A stretch of DNA of 23,113 nucleotides from JBFHRE01 sp041746105 (GCA_041746105.1 JBGTHP010000016.1:1-23113); one strand, 5' to 3'; positions 6,364 through 14,446 are shown, counted from the first letter of the stretch. Notes: generated from the letters alone by a model not told the origin. A program made the numbers and translations.

Positions 6364-7685
6364 CAAGCGCCCAGCCTTCGCCAGACGGCGGGAAGATCGC
6401 CCGCGATCCCATAACTGAACGAAACAGGCGTGGCCGAGGCCGAAAGCTCGTTGATGTAGGTCCAGCTCCCGTCTTTGAAACGACCGATTCTGTCGAATCC
6501 GGCTCCGTTCCAGTCGCCCACGATTGGGATGGCGTCGGCATTGCCGAACTCGATCACATGATCGGCCGGACCCGCGGTCGCGGTGTTGCGCAGATACCAG
6601 GTTGTTCCCCTCACCATCCCGATTCCGTCGCGGCCGTCGCCGTCCCAGTCACCGACCACCGGAATGTCGCCGGGTTCCCCAAATACAAAACTGATGTCGG
6701 CGTTGCCCGGTGCATTGCGCGTTTTGAGCAACCACTGGTTGCCACGGACCACCCCAATGCTGTGAACCCCATTCCCGGTCCAGCTGCCGGCTACCGGGCG
6801 GTCCCCGGGAAGGCCGTATTCGATGATGAGATCGGGCCGGCCCGGTCCCTCCACCTGTCGCACATACCAGGTGAGAGTTTGGTCTCCGATGGCACCGTGC
6901 CGCGCCCCGCGGACGACGGCCGGCGTCGCCACGCCGGCGCCGGTCCAATCGGCGGCAAGTGGGACGTCTCCAGTCACGCCAAGGGTGAAAGTTTGTGTCG
7001 CGGGGCCCGCGCTGAGACTCGAACGGAGCAGCCAGGTCGATCCTCTGACCACGCCGGCGAGGGCTCGATACGGTTTGAGCGGCGGCCGCAGGCAGGCGGC
7101 GTCGTGGGCTCTGGTGAAGTCGTCACGGGCATCCGATTTGGTGCAGGTGGAGTCCCACTCCCAGGGGGGAACACAGGTGACCACCCTGCAGACGATCGGT
7201 CCGACACAGGAGACGTGTTGATTGCATTGTCCGTATCGGAAACGTGTGCAGCACGTTTTCCACAGGTCGCATCGGTCAAGTGTGCAGTGGCATGCACAAT
7301 CGACGCAGTCGTTGCCACAGGTGCCGCTCGAGCCGCAACCACAACCTCCACAGCTCGAAGAGTTGCAATCCATGTAATAACGGGATCCACCCGAGCAGTA
7401 CCCAGAGCCTTCGGCGCGCCACCAGCCGGCAACGATTGTTCCCGGCGGGCAGGTGTTGACGCCGGTCAATGTGCAACAGAACTCGGTCCAACCCTCTGCG
7501 CATTTCCCGCCGGGACAGTTGGACGGGAGAACAAGAGCCTGCATCGGCGAGATCGGCCGCAGGATGTAGGCGGATGGTGCGGCCACCATCGCTGATCCCG
7601 CCATCGCCATGCGTCTCAGAAAACCACGCCGGCTGGTGTGGGACCCCAAGGCCGCGGCCGCGAGTTCGACCAGGCGCCGGCTCAC
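6363..7685 (-). CDS. Tat-exported MauA-like Cys-rich protein with propeller-like repeats
   Basis: A 440-residue exported protein. The start is GTG 7685, which overlaps the MauE-like stop as GTGA. The frame is open further upstream but would lie across that gene. Residues 18-24 are a twin-arginine motif, SRRGFLR, before a hydrophobic stretch, and RRLVELAAAALGSHTSRR resembles the MauA leader. Residues about 56-196 hold some 24 cysteines. They include FCC, NTCPPGT (77-83), WW (88-89) and YYMDC (103-107) followed by CGGCGC. This matches the methylamine dehydrogenase light chain around CPPGT, the first TTQ Trp and the YRDCC region. The position I align with the second TTQ Trp is Phe149, so TTQ formation is doubtful. 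Residues about 205-440 are about five repeats of 45-55 residues with the core PVVGDWDGDG..DGIG.VRG..W.LRN, like FG-GAP/propeller blades with Asp-rich calcium-type loops. Confidence 0.8.
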   Translation of the reverse strand: MSRRLVELAAAALGSHTSRRGFLRRMAMAGSAMVAAPSAYILRPISPMQALVLPSNCPGGKCAEGWTEFCCTLTGVNTCPPGTIVAGWWRAEGSGYCSGGSRYYMDCNSSSCGGCGCGSSGTCGNDCVDCACHCTLDRCDLWKTCCTRFRYGQCNQHVSCVGPIVCRVVTCVPPWEWDSTCTKSDARDDFTRAHDAACLRPPLKPYRALAGVVRGSTWLLRSSLSAGPATQTFTLGVTGDVPLAADWTGAGVATPAVVRGARHGAIGDQTLTWYVRQVEGPGRPDLIIEYGLPGDRPVAGSWTGNGVHSIGVVRGNQWLLKTRNAPGNADISFVFGEPGDIPVVGDWDGDGRDGIGMVRGTTWYLRNTATAGPADHVIEFGNADAIPIVGDWNGAGFDRIGRFKDGSWTYINELSASATPVSFSYGIAGDLPAVWRRLGA

Positions 7686-8188
7686 TGCCGTGCCAGTTTC
7701 ATCGTGGCGGGGAGTTCGGAAAGTAGAAGGATCACCAGATAGGAGCCGAGCCCGACAAATCCGAGATACGGGAGTCCCAGCGCCGGTTGTTCGCCGAGCG
7801 TCACCAACAACGAAGGCGGTTGGATCGCGTTGGCGGCGACTGCACCGACCGCAGCGAGGTTCACCAACACGTGGCCCCAGGTTGCGGGGGTGTCGCTTTT
7901 GCCAAAACAACCGCAGGATTGGAGCGGAAGTCGCCGGATCTCGGCGTTGAGCACGAATAGGGCGAACCCGAAATACAGCACCCCGTTCACCCACACCGCA
8001 GCTTCCAAACCGGCCAGCGACCCGGCTCCGGCCGCAATCTCGACGATCGCCAGAAAGCGGACGAGCCCCGGCGCGCCCGGCAGTCCGGACGCCCGCAGGG
8101 CGCCCGCGGTATTGCTGGTGTTGGCGAGCTTGGCCCCTCCACTCACCACCAGGATGGTGCTCGTAATGTGAAACCAACCCAGGGTCAT
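7682..8188 (-). CDS. MauE/DoxX-like membrane redox protein
   Basis: A 168-residue four-helix membrane protein of the MauE type. Hydrophobic segments lie at about 5-20, 44-62, 66-82 and 105-120, with one more near 140-160. SGGAKLAN near the N-terminus and SCGCFG (Cys92, Cys94) after the third helix are typical of MauE/DoxX redox proteins, which pass oxidising or reducing equivalents to a periplasmic partner such as MauD. It is the first gene of the operon. I chose ATG 8188 because TATATT lies 9 nt upstream, fitting a leaderless message that starts at this codon and places helix 1 at the N-terminus. ATG 8212 would add eight residues (MPRYIVEP) and has no Shine-Dalgarno either. Confidence 0.83.
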   Translation of the reverse strand: MTLGWFHITSTILVVSGGAKLANTSNTAGALRASGLPGAPGLVRFLAIVEIAAGAGSLAGLEAAVWVNGVLYFGFALFVLNAEIRRLPLQSCGCFGKSDTPATWGHVLVNLAAVGAVAANAIQPPSLLVTLGEQPALGLPYLGFVGLGSYLVILLLSELPATMKLARQ

Positions 8189-8197
8189 CGGCTCGAC

Positions 8198-8203
8198 AAT
8201 ATA
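8198..8203 (-). promoter_or_regulatory. -10 box (TATATT) of the Mau-like operon
   Basis: TATATT on the minus strand ends 9 nt before ATG 8188. No Shine-Dalgarno is present. This fits a leaderless transcript for the seven-gene operon. No clear -35 is seen at 16-18 nt. Confidence 0.5.
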
Positions 8204-8259
8204 CCGAGGCATGTTGGGCGCCGGACCAACCTTCGTATTGCTCGATCTCGGATGTGGTC

Positions 8260-8265
8260 TACGCT
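8260..8265 (+). promoter_or_regulatory. -10 box (TACGCT) of cysDNC
   Basis: TACGCT ends 9 nt before the cysD ATG. TTGCTC at 8238-8243 with a 16-nt spacer may be the -35. It is divergent from the Mau-like operon promoter 57 nt away, so the 86-bp intergenic stretch 8189-8274 holds both promoters. Confidence 0.5.
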
Positions 8266-8274
8266 GCCTGCGAA

Positions 8275-9180
8275 ATGGCCATACGTCTAAGTCACCTCGA
8301 CGCTCTCGAAGCCGAGTCAATCCACATCATTCGCGAAGCAGTAGCCGAGTCGGAGAGACCGGTCGTCCTGTTCTCCGGTGGCAAGGACAGCGCGGTCGTG
8401 CTGCGATTGGCGATCAAGGCGTTTCACCCTGCCCGTCCGCCATTCCCTGTGATGCATGTCGATACGGGTCACAACTTTTCCGAGGTGATCGATTTCCGGG
8501 ACAGGACGGTGGCCGAGGTCGGGACCGAACTCGTGGTGGCTTCTGTCCAGGATGCGATCGATGAAGGCAGAGTCACCGAAGAGATCGGACCGCGAGCGTC
8601 GCGCAACCGACTCCAGACAGAGACGCTGCTCAATGCGATCGAGAAACATGGGTTCGACCTCCTCTTCGGAGGGGCCAGACGGGATGAGGAGAAGGCAAGG
8701 GCCAAGGAGAGGGTGTTCTCGTTCCGCGACGAGTTCGGTCAATGGGACCCAAAAAACCAGCGACCTGAACCGTGGAACATCTACAACGCCCGCAAACGCC
8801 GCGGCGAAAACCTCCGTGTGTTCCCGATATCGAACTGGACCGAGATGGACGTCTGGCAATACACGTTGCGGGAGCACATCGAGCTGCCGTCCGTCTATTT
8901 CGCCCACACCCGCCGTGTTTTCGAACGAGACGGAATGCTCATGGCAGAAAGTCCATTCCTTCAACCGATGGATTCCGAGGAGGTGTTCGTGGCGACGGTT
9001 CGGTTTCGAACCGTCGGTGACATGACCTGCACTGGCGCGGTCCAGTCGACCGCCTCTCGACTCGAAGACGTGATTGCGGAGGTCGCCGCCAGCCGTATCA
9101 GCGAAAGAGGGTCGAGCCGGGCCGATGACAAGAGTTCAGAGGCGGCGATGGAGGATCGCAAGCGCGAGGGCTACTTCTAA
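8275..9180 (+). CDS. cysD: sulfate adenylyltransferase subunit 2
   Basis: The 301-residue ATP-pyrophosphatase subunit of heterodimeric ATP sulfurylase, which makes adenylylsulfate (APS) from ATP and sulfate in the cytoplasm. The PP-loop SGGKDS lies at 34-39 in VVLFSGGKDSAVVLRLA. Further family marks are MHVDTGHNFSEV, FGGARRDEEKARAKER, FPISNWTEMDVWQY and the C-terminal KREGYF, which is the usual CysD ending. I chose ATG 8275 over GTG 8254 because homologues start close to the helix SHLDALEAESIHIIREA and because the TACGCT box overlaps the longer version. Its stop overlaps the cysN start (TAATG). Confidence 0.96.
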   Translation: MAIRLSHLDALEAESIHIIREAVAESERPVVLFSGGKDSAVVLRLAIKAFHPARPPFPVMHVDTGHNFSEVIDFRDRTVAEVGTELVVASVQDAIDEGRVTEEIGPRASRNRLQTETLLNAIEKHGFDLLFGGARRDEEKARAKERVFSFRDEFGQWDPKNQRPEPWNIYNARKRRGENLRVFPISNWTEMDVWQYTLREHIELPSVYFAHTRRVFERDGMLMAESPFLQPMDSEEVFVATVRFRTVGDMTCTGAVQSTASRLEDVIAEVAASRISERGSSRADDKSSEAAMEDRKREGYF

Positions 9181-10436
9181 TGCACGAACTCGTTCGCCTC
9201 GCCACCACCGGTTCGGTCGACGACGGCAAGTCGACGTTGATCGGGCGGCTGTTATTCGACACCAAGCAGATTTTTGAGGATCAGCTTGAGGCAGTGACCG
9301 AGGCAAGCCGCCGACGGGGTGCCGATTACGTTGACCTGGCGTTGTTGACCGACGGTCTGAGGGCCGAGCGCGAACAGGGGATCACGATCGATGTGGCGTA
9401 CCGGTATTTCGCCACCCCGAAGCGGACCTTCATTCTCGCCGACACCCCAGGTCACACCCAGTACACCCGGAACATGGTCACGGGCGCTTCGACCGCCAAC
9501 ATCGCGTTGGTCCTGGTCGACGCCAGGGTGGGGCTTCTCGAACAGACACGACGCCACGCGTTCATCTCGTCGCTTCTGCAGGTTCCGCACCTCGTTCTCT
9601 GCGTCAATAAGATGGACCTGGTCAACTACGAAGAGGCCGCCTTCGACAGGGTGGTCGACGAGTTCAGGGAGTTTGCGGCCAAACTCGACATCCACGACCT
9701 CAGGTTCGTCCCGATCTCCGCTCTGAACGGTGACAACGTCGTCGATGCGTCACCCAATATGCCTTGGTTCAACGGCCCGTCCGTCCTCGAGTTGTTGGAA
9801 GAGATACACATCGGCTCCGACCACAACCTGATCGACGCCAGATTCCCGGTGCAGTACGTGATCAGGCCCCATCGGGTCGGTCTCCAGGATTACCGCGGAT
9901 ATGCCGGCCAGGTTGCCGGGGGAGTGTTCAGGGTCGGCGACGAGGTCCTTGTACTGCCATCGGGATTCACCTCGCGGATAGCGGCGATCGATACCTACGA
10001 GGGCTCGATCGAGGAGGCAGCAGCTCCCCACTCGGTTGTGATCCGCCTCGAGGACGACATCGACATTTCGCGAGGCGACATGTTGTGCAGGGTCACCAAC
10101 CGGCCCCATGTGGGACAGGACATGGAAGCGATGATCTGCTGGATGAGTGAGACCGCCGACCTGCGGCCGTCGAGCAAACTGGCGATCAAACACACGACCC
10201 GCTGGGGTCGAGTGATGATCAAAGACATCCGTTACCGGCTCGACATAAACACACTCCATCGCGATGAGTCCTCCAACGTCCTGAAGCTCAACGAGATCGG
10301 CCGCTGTGTTCTGCGGACCACAATCCCGCTCTTCTTCGACGACTATCGCCGCAATCGGACCACGGGATCATTCATCCTCGTCGACGAGGGATCCAACGAC
10401 ACCGTCGCCGCCGGGATGATCATCGGACCGGCGTGA
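9180..10436 (+). CDS. cysN: sulfate adenylyltransferase subunit 1 (GTPase)
   Basis: The 418-residue GTPase subunit that drives APS synthesis by CysD. G1 is GSVDDGKST (11-19), G2 lies in EQGITIDVAYRYF, G3 is DTPGH (88-92) and G4 is NKMD (143-146). EF-Tu-like beta-barrel domains 2 and 3 follow (about 220-415). The length fits a stand-alone CysN, not the CysNC fusion that carries APS kinase at its C-terminus, and a separate cysC lies directly downstream. ATG 9180 shares its A with the cysD stop, and the TGA overlaps the cysC GTG, so the three genes are translated together. Confidence 0.96.
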   Translation: MHELVRLATTGSVDDGKSTLIGRLLFDTKQIFEDQLEAVTEASRRRGADYVDLALLTDGLRAEREQGITIDVAYRYFATPKRTFILADTPGHTQYTRNMVTGASTANIALVLVDARVGLLEQTRRHAFISSLLQVPHLVLCVNKMDLVNYEEAAFDRVVDEFREFAAKLDIHDLRFVPISALNGDNVVDASPNMPWFNGPSVLELLEEIHIGSDHNLIDARFPVQYVIRPHRVGLQDYRGYAGQVAGGVFRVGDEVLVLPSGFTSRIAAIDTYEGSIEEAAAPHSVVIRLEDDIDISRGDMLCRVTNRPHVGQDMEAMICWMSETADLRPSSKLAIKHTTRWGRVMIKDIRYRLDINTLHRDESSNVLKLNEIGRCVLRTTIPLFFDDYRRNRTTGSFILVDEGSNDTVAAGMIIGPA

Positions 10437-11011
10437 ACGTCACCAGACATCCTTCTTCGGTTGACGACCGCGATCGTTGGGCTGTCACCGGCGGTCCCGG
10501 CCTGACCGTCTGGATGACCGGCTTGTCAGGGAGCGGCAAATCGACCGTCGCATACAAGGTGGAACAGATGCTGGTCGGGTCGGGGCGGGCGGCATTTGTG
10601 CTCGACGGCGATAACGTGCGCCATGGACTGAATCGTGATCTCGGGTTCAGTGCCTCCGACCGCGTCGAAAATGTGCGGAGAGTGGCGGCGGTGGCCCGCT
10701 TGATGTCCCAGGCGGGTTTGGTGACGCTGGTGCCGGTGATAAGCCCATATCGGGCAGATCGAACCGAGGCGCGTAATCACCATGAAGAGGGCGGGGTCCG
10801 CTTCCTCGAAGTTCACATAGCCACTCCGCTATCGGTTTGTGAAGAGCGCGATCCAAAAGGCCTTTACAAAAAGGCGCGCGCCGGCGAGATAGCGGACTTC
10901 ACCGGGCTCGATGCGCCATATGAAGAACCAACCGATCCGGATCTCGTTGTGGACACGGCGGTTCTCGACCTCGAGGCCTGCGCTGCCAGAGTGATGTCGC
11001 TGCTCGGCTGA
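10433..11011 (+). CDS. cysC: adenylylsulfate (APS) kinase
   Basis: A 192-residue kinase that phosphorylates APS to PAPS, the universal sulfate donor. The P-loop is GLSGSGKST (30-38). FVLDGDNVRHGLNRDLGFS is the APS-binding region and DPKGLYKKARAGEI the lid region. GTG 10433 overlaps the cysN stop as GTGA. No PAPS reductase or sulfite reductase gene follows in the window, whereas a sulfotransferase lies at 18342. At least part of the PAPS therefore probably goes to sulfating a surface polymer and not only to cysteine synthesis. This use is inferred. Confidence 0.96.
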   Translation: MNVTRHPSSVDDRDRWAVTGGPGLTVWMTGLSGSGKSTVAYKVEQMLVGSGRAAFVLDGDNVRHGLNRDLGFSASDRVENVRRVAAVARLMSQAGLVTLVPVISPYRADRTEARNHHEEGGVRFLEVHIATPLSVCEERDPKGLYKKARAGEIADFTGLDAPYEEPTDPDLVVDTAVLDLEACAARVMSLLG

Positions 11012-11029
11012 GTTCCGACTACTCGGCGT

Positions 11030-11035
11030 TACCCT
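11030..11035 (+). promoter_or_regulatory. -10 box (TACCCT) of transketolase gene
   Basis: TACCCT ends 8 nt before ATG 11044. No Shine-Dalgarno is present in the 32-nt gap after cysC. This is consistent with a separate leaderless transcript. No convincing -35 is seen. Confidence 0.4.
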
Positions 11036-11043
11036 TCCACCAC

Positions 11044-12990
11044 ATGGATCGTGAACAGCTAGCAGTCAACACCATCAAAGGTCTCGCCATGGATGCAGTC
11101 CAGAAGGCGAATTCCGGACACCCTGGAATGCCGATGGGGATGGCCGATCTGGCTGTGGTGTTGTGGACGCAGTTCCTCTTGGTCGATCCCGACAACCCAG
11201 AATGGTTCAACCGCGATCGTTTTGTGGTTTCCAACGGGCACGGGTCGATGCTGCTTTATTCACTCTTGCATCTGGCCGGGTTTCCCCTCGAACTCGACGA
11301 CCTCAGGGCGTTCCGTCAATGGGGGAGTCACACCGCCGGACATCCCGAGATAGACCACCACCTCGGAATCGAGATGACCACAGGCCCGCTCGGACAAGGG
11401 TTTGGAACGGGTGTGGGAATCGCCATTGCCGAGGAGCACCTGAGGGCGAGGCTTGGTTCCGACCTCGTCGATCATCGGACGTTTGGTTTCGTTTCCGACG
11501 GCGATCTGATGGAAGGAATCTCGGCCGAGGCTGCCTCGCTTGCCGGCCATCTCGGCCTGGGCAAGCTGTGTTACGTGTATGACGACAACGAGATCTCGAT
11601 CGACGGTTCCACCGACATCTCGTTCACGGAGGATGTCCGCCTTCGTTTCGAGGCGGTGGGTTGGAACGTCGAGGAAGTCGACGGCCACGACCGGCCGGCG
11701 ATTGCCGAAGCGATCACCGCATCGGTTGCGGTCACCGACCGGCCGTCCCTGGTCATCGCCCACACCGTGATCGCCAACGGAGCTCCCAATCTCGCCGGCA
11801 CATCGAAGAGCCATGGTGCCCCGCTCGGCGCGGACGAGATCAGGCTGGCCAAAGAGGCGATGGGGTTTCCTGTCGATGAGACATTCCATATTCCTGAAGG
11901 AGTGAACGATTTCTTCTCGGTAGCGATGGACCGCGGTAGGTCCGCCCACGCAGAGTGGAAGCGGGCGAAGGCCGGAGCGCTGTCAGACCCTGAACGGGCA
12001 AAGCTGTGGCAAGGGTTGGTCCAACCGGCGAAAGTAAAACTGGGTGGACCCGGATTCGAACCAGGGGGCTCGATTGCCACCCGGTCGGCTTCTGGCGCGA
12101 TGTTCGGCGAAATTGCCGGCTCGGTTCCTGGCTTTGTCGGAGGCGCAGCCGACTTGGTCGAATCGACCAAAACGGTGATCGAGCATGGGCGTCTCTTCTC
12201 CAAGAGCGACCGGGCGGCTCGTGACATCGCGTTTGGCATCAGGGAACATGCGATGGGCACGATCGTCAACGGGATGGCCGTTCATGGCGGGTTGCGGCCG
12301 TACGGCGCCACCTTCTTCGTGTTCAGCGACTACATGCGGCCTGCCGTTCGTCTGGCAGCCCTGATGGGTCTGCCCTCGATTTTTGTCTGGACCCATGATT
12401 CGGTCCTCCTCGGAGAGGATGGTCCCACCCACCAGCCGATCGAACACCTGGCCTCACTACGGGCCATGCCGAACCTATGGGTGATCCGCCCCGCCGACGC
12501 GACGGAAACAGTTGAAGCCTGGGAGATCGCCCTCAACCGCCACGAGGGGCCGACTGCGCTGGTCCTGACCCGTCAGAATCTGCCTGTACTCGAACGGGAA
12601 AGGGGCGGTGTGGGCCGTGGAGGGTATGTCCTCAAGGACGGAACCGATGCCGTGATCGTCGCCACCGGATCGGAGGTCTCTGTGGCATTGGCCGCCGCCG
12701 AGTTGATCTCCGAAAAATCGATAAGGGTTGTGAGCCTTCCGTGTTGGGAGGCGTTTTTCTCTGAGTCGGAGTCATATCGAAACACCATCCTGGGAGAGGG
12801 GTTGCCGATCGCATCGCTCGAGGCCGGCGCCACCTTCGGGTGGGAGCGCATCACCGGTACCGGCGGCCTCAACCTCGGTATCGACCATTTCGGAGCATCC
12901 GCCCCCGCCGCCGTGATCGCAGAACAGCTCGGTCTGACCCCGGCCGCGGTTTCCGCCCGTGTGCGCGAATGGCTCGAGGCGATGGCCTAG
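11044..12990 (+). CDS. tkt: transketolase
   Basis: A 648-residue thiamine-diphosphate enzyme that moves two-carbon units between ketose and aldose phosphates in the pentose phosphate or Calvin pathway. Family marks in order are KANSGHPGMPMGMADL (about 21-36), SNGHGSMLLYSLLHL, GPLGQGFGTGVGIAIAE, SDGDLMEGISAEAASLAGH with the following DDNEISIDG (ThDP/metal site, about 150-185), FGIREHAMG (about 397-405) and the pyrimidine-domain HDSVLLGEDGPTHQPIEHL (about 451-469). The length is full size. It follows cysC by 32 nt but has its own candidate promoter. Its place between sulfate activation and glycan genes may be chance, or it may supply sugar phosphates. Confidence 0.96.
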   Translation: MDREQLAVNTIKGLAMDAVQKANSGHPGMPMGMADLAVVLWTQFLLVDPDNPEWFNRDRFVVSNGHGSMLLYSLLHLAGFPLELDDLRAFRQWGSHTAGHPEIDHHLGIEMTTGPLGQGFGTGVGIAIAEEHLRARLGSDLVDHRTFGFVSDGDLMEGISAEAASLAGHLGLGKLCYVYDDNEISIDGSTDISFTEDVRLRFEAVGWNVEEVDGHDRPAIAEAITASVAVTDRPSLVIAHTVIANGAPNLAGTSKSHGAPLGADEIRLAKEAMGFPVDETFHIPEGVNDFFSVAMDRGRSAHAEWKRAKAGALSDPERAKLWQGLVQPAKVKLGGPGFEPGGSIATRSASGAMFGEIAGSVPGFVGGAADLVESTKTVIEHGRLFSKSDRAARDIAFGIREHAMGTIVNGMAVHGGLRPYGATFFVFSDYMRPAVRLAALMGLPSIFVWTHDSVLLGEDGPTHQPIEHLASLRAMPNLWVIRPADATETVEAWEIALNRHEGPTALVLTRQNLPVLERERGGVGRGGYVLKDGTDAVIVATGSEVSVALAAAELISEKSIRVVSLPCWEAFFSESESYRNTILGEGLPIASLEAGATFGWERITGTGGLNLGIDHFGASAPAAVIAEQLGLTPAAVSARVREWLEAMA

Positions 12991-13052
12991 CCATCCAGCA
13001 CGGACCGGTTCCAGTGGCCACGTCTACGTCCGGTCTGGTTTGTAGCCACCAA

Positions 13053-13076
13053 CTGTCAACCGTCAAGCGGTGACAG
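13053..13076 (+). terminator. hairpin: possible tkt terminator or operator
   Basis: CTGTCA (13053-13058) pairs with TGACAG (13071-13076), and CCG (13060-13062) pairs with CGG (13068-13070). The result is a 9-bp stem with a one-base bulge and a TCAAG loop. No U-tract follows, so it is either a weak terminator of the tkt transcript or an inverted-repeat operator 26 nt upstream of the next -10 box. Confidence 0.4.
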
Positions 13077-13101
13077 CCCTCCGGCTGCGCGGCCGTCGGA
13101 C

Positions 13102-13107
13102 TACTAT
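13102..13107 (+). promoter_or_regulatory. -10 box (TACTAT) of sugar transferase gene
   Basis: TACTAT ends 8 nt before ATG 13116, with no Shine-Dalgarno between them. It fits the leaderless pattern of the other operon-leading genes in the window. Confidence 0.5.
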
Positions 13108-13115
13108 CTCCGGCC

Positions 13116-14411
13116 ATGCGCCGGCGCATCCTTGCCCGGGTCTTCGCCCTAGATGTCGTATCGCTTGCGATAGGGGTGGCCGCGGCTTCGCTCGTTGTCT
13201 TTGATACACCCCTGCCCAATCGAGTGCCCGCATTCCGAACCAATGGCGGGGGGTTGATGCCGCTGGTTGGCTTCATGTTCCTCGGCCTCGTGCTCGGGAC
13301 GGTCTTTTCCCGCTGGACCATCGGCAATGGTGTTCCTCGGCCGAGTTACGGGCGTGCTCTTTTCATCACCATGACGACGGCGATGGTGACCCCGGCCTCG
13401 ATCGTGTTCACCCGGACCGAATATTTCTCGAGGCCGTTTCTTGCCGTCTCACTGGCTGTGATGTTCGGGTGTGCGCTCGCTCATCGCGCCTATCTGAGGT
13501 CGAGGCCTTGGACGGAGTCTGTCGTTCTCGTGACCAGCGAGAAGCGTCTGATCGACGACCTGGTCGCCGCTCCCCACATCCAGATCGACGACATCTTGGA
13601 CCCCCAAGCCCATGAGATTCCAAGCTCGGCGCCGATCGGCGACACCTTGGCGGTCGATCTTCGGGCGATTCTGTCAGAAGAAATGGCCCAGTTCGTGGCT
13701 TCGTCCAACCTCGCCGGCTACGGCGTCCGCTCATTGAGCGAGGTGTACGAAGAGCACACCGGACGGATGGCGATCGTGCACCTGGCGGAGGGTTGGGAAC
13801 TGCGGACTCCGGTGGAGGAGTCGGCGAGCTATTTCCCTCTGAAAATGGCGCTCGACATAACGCTGGTTTTGCTGATGGCGCCGATCTGGGTTCCGCTCGG
13901 GTTGGCGATCTGGGCCTTCGTGAAGCTGGATTCGGCCGGACCGGCCATTTTTACCCAGCGTCGGGTCGGTCACGATGGCCACGAGTTCACGATGTACAAA
14001 TTCCGCACGATGCAGATCGACGCCGAAAAGCACGGACCGATGATGGCGGCCGTCGACGACGAGAGACTGACCAGGCTCGGACGCAAGCTGCGCAAGGTGC
14101 GCCTCGACGAAATCCCGCAACTGGTAAACGTTCTCAAACGAGAGTTGTCTTTGGTGGGGCCCCGTCCGGAGCAACCGCAGTTCGTTCTGCAGTTCGCCAG
14201 GGACATTCCCTTCTACGAGTACCGGCACCTGGTTCGGCCGGGGCTGACAGGTTGGGCGCAGGTCAACTACGGCTATGCCGACGACGAGGCCGATACCGTA
14301 GAAAAGCTCACATTCGACCTCTATTACGTCAAGCACATGTCGCTCTGGCTCGACCTCAACATCTTGGGAAAGAGTTTGTGGACGGTCGTGTCGCGGTTTG
14401 GGGCTCAATAA
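13116..14411 (+). CDS. polyprenyl-phosphate sugar-1-phosphate transferase (WbaP/Wca type)
   Basis: A 431-residue membrane enzyme that starts a lipid-linked glycan by moving a sugar-1-phosphate from a nucleotide sugar to undecaprenyl or decaprenyl phosphate at the inner membrane face. The N-terminal part (about 1-125) has four hydrophobic segments, followed by a soluble stretch (about 130-235). The bacterial sugar transferase domain runs from about 240 to 431 with its own hydrophobic hairpin at 243-268. Motifs are FTQRRVGHDG (279-288), MYKFRTM (293-299), RLDEIPQLVNVLKRELSLVG with the catalytic Asp331-Glu332, GPRPE (348-352) and PGLTGWAQV (375-383). The N-terminal region is shorter than in WbaP. 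The donor sugar cannot be read from the sequence. It probably starts the glycan completed by the neighbouring glycosyltransferases. Confidence 0.92.
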   Translation: MRRRILARVFALDVVSLAIGVAAASLVVFDTPLPNRVPAFRTNGGGLMPLVGFMFLGLVLGTVFSRWTIGNGVPRPSYGRALFITMTTAMVTPASIVFTRTEYFSRPFLAVSLAVMFGCALAHRAYLRSRPWTESVVLVTSEKRLIDDLVAAPHIQIDDILDPQAHEIPSSAPIGDTLAVDLRAILSEEMAQFVASSNLAGYGVRSLSEVYEEHTGRMAIVHLAEGWELRTPVEESASYFPLKMALDITLVLLMAPIWVPLGLAIWAFVKLDSAGPAIFTQRRVGHDGHEFTMYKFRTMQIDAEKHGPMMAAVDDERLTRLGRKLRKVRLDEIPQLVNVLKRELSLVGPRPEQPQFVLQFARDIPFYEYRHLVRPGLTGWAQVNYGYADDEADTVEKLTFDLYYVKHMSLWLDLNILGKSLWTVVSRFGAQ

Positions 14412-14440
14412 CGACCGGCCGGGCCTGACGGCCTGTCGCA

Positions 14441-14446
14441 TATGAT
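14441..14446 (+). promoter_or_regulatory. -10 box (TATGAT) of glycosyltransferase gene
   Basis: TATGAT, five of six bases of the consensus, ends 10 nt before ATG 14457. The upstream in-frame ATG 14442 lies inside the box, which favours the later start and a leaderless message. Confidence 0.5.

Larger units (their letters stand above)
12991..13115. other. intergenic region between tkt and the sugar transferase gene
   Basis: This 125-bp stretch has no gene. It contains the hairpin at 13053-13076 and the TACTAT box at 13102-13107. Confidence 0.7.

Noticed and set aside
6558..7595. A 345-residue open frame on the + strand opposite the MauA-like gene
   Set aside because: Its composition is that of a high-GC antisense frame, it has no recognisable motif, and the opposite strand holds a protein with clear domains and repeats.
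6363..7685. Classical methylamine dehydrogenase light chain
   Set aside because: The Cys content is about double, the second TTQ Trp appears replaced, there is a long repeat extension, and no MauB or MauG gene is present in the window.
7686..8177. Upstream extension of the Cys-rich MauA-like frame to 604 residues
   Set aside because: The extra 164 residues lie across the MauE-like gene on the same strand in another frame and would bury the Tat signal. GTG 7685 with a GTGA overlap explains the start.
9180..11011. CysNC bifunctional fusion
   Set aside because: cysN ends with a stop at 10436 and cysC has its own GTG. The two overlap by 4 nt in different frames, so they are separate proteins.
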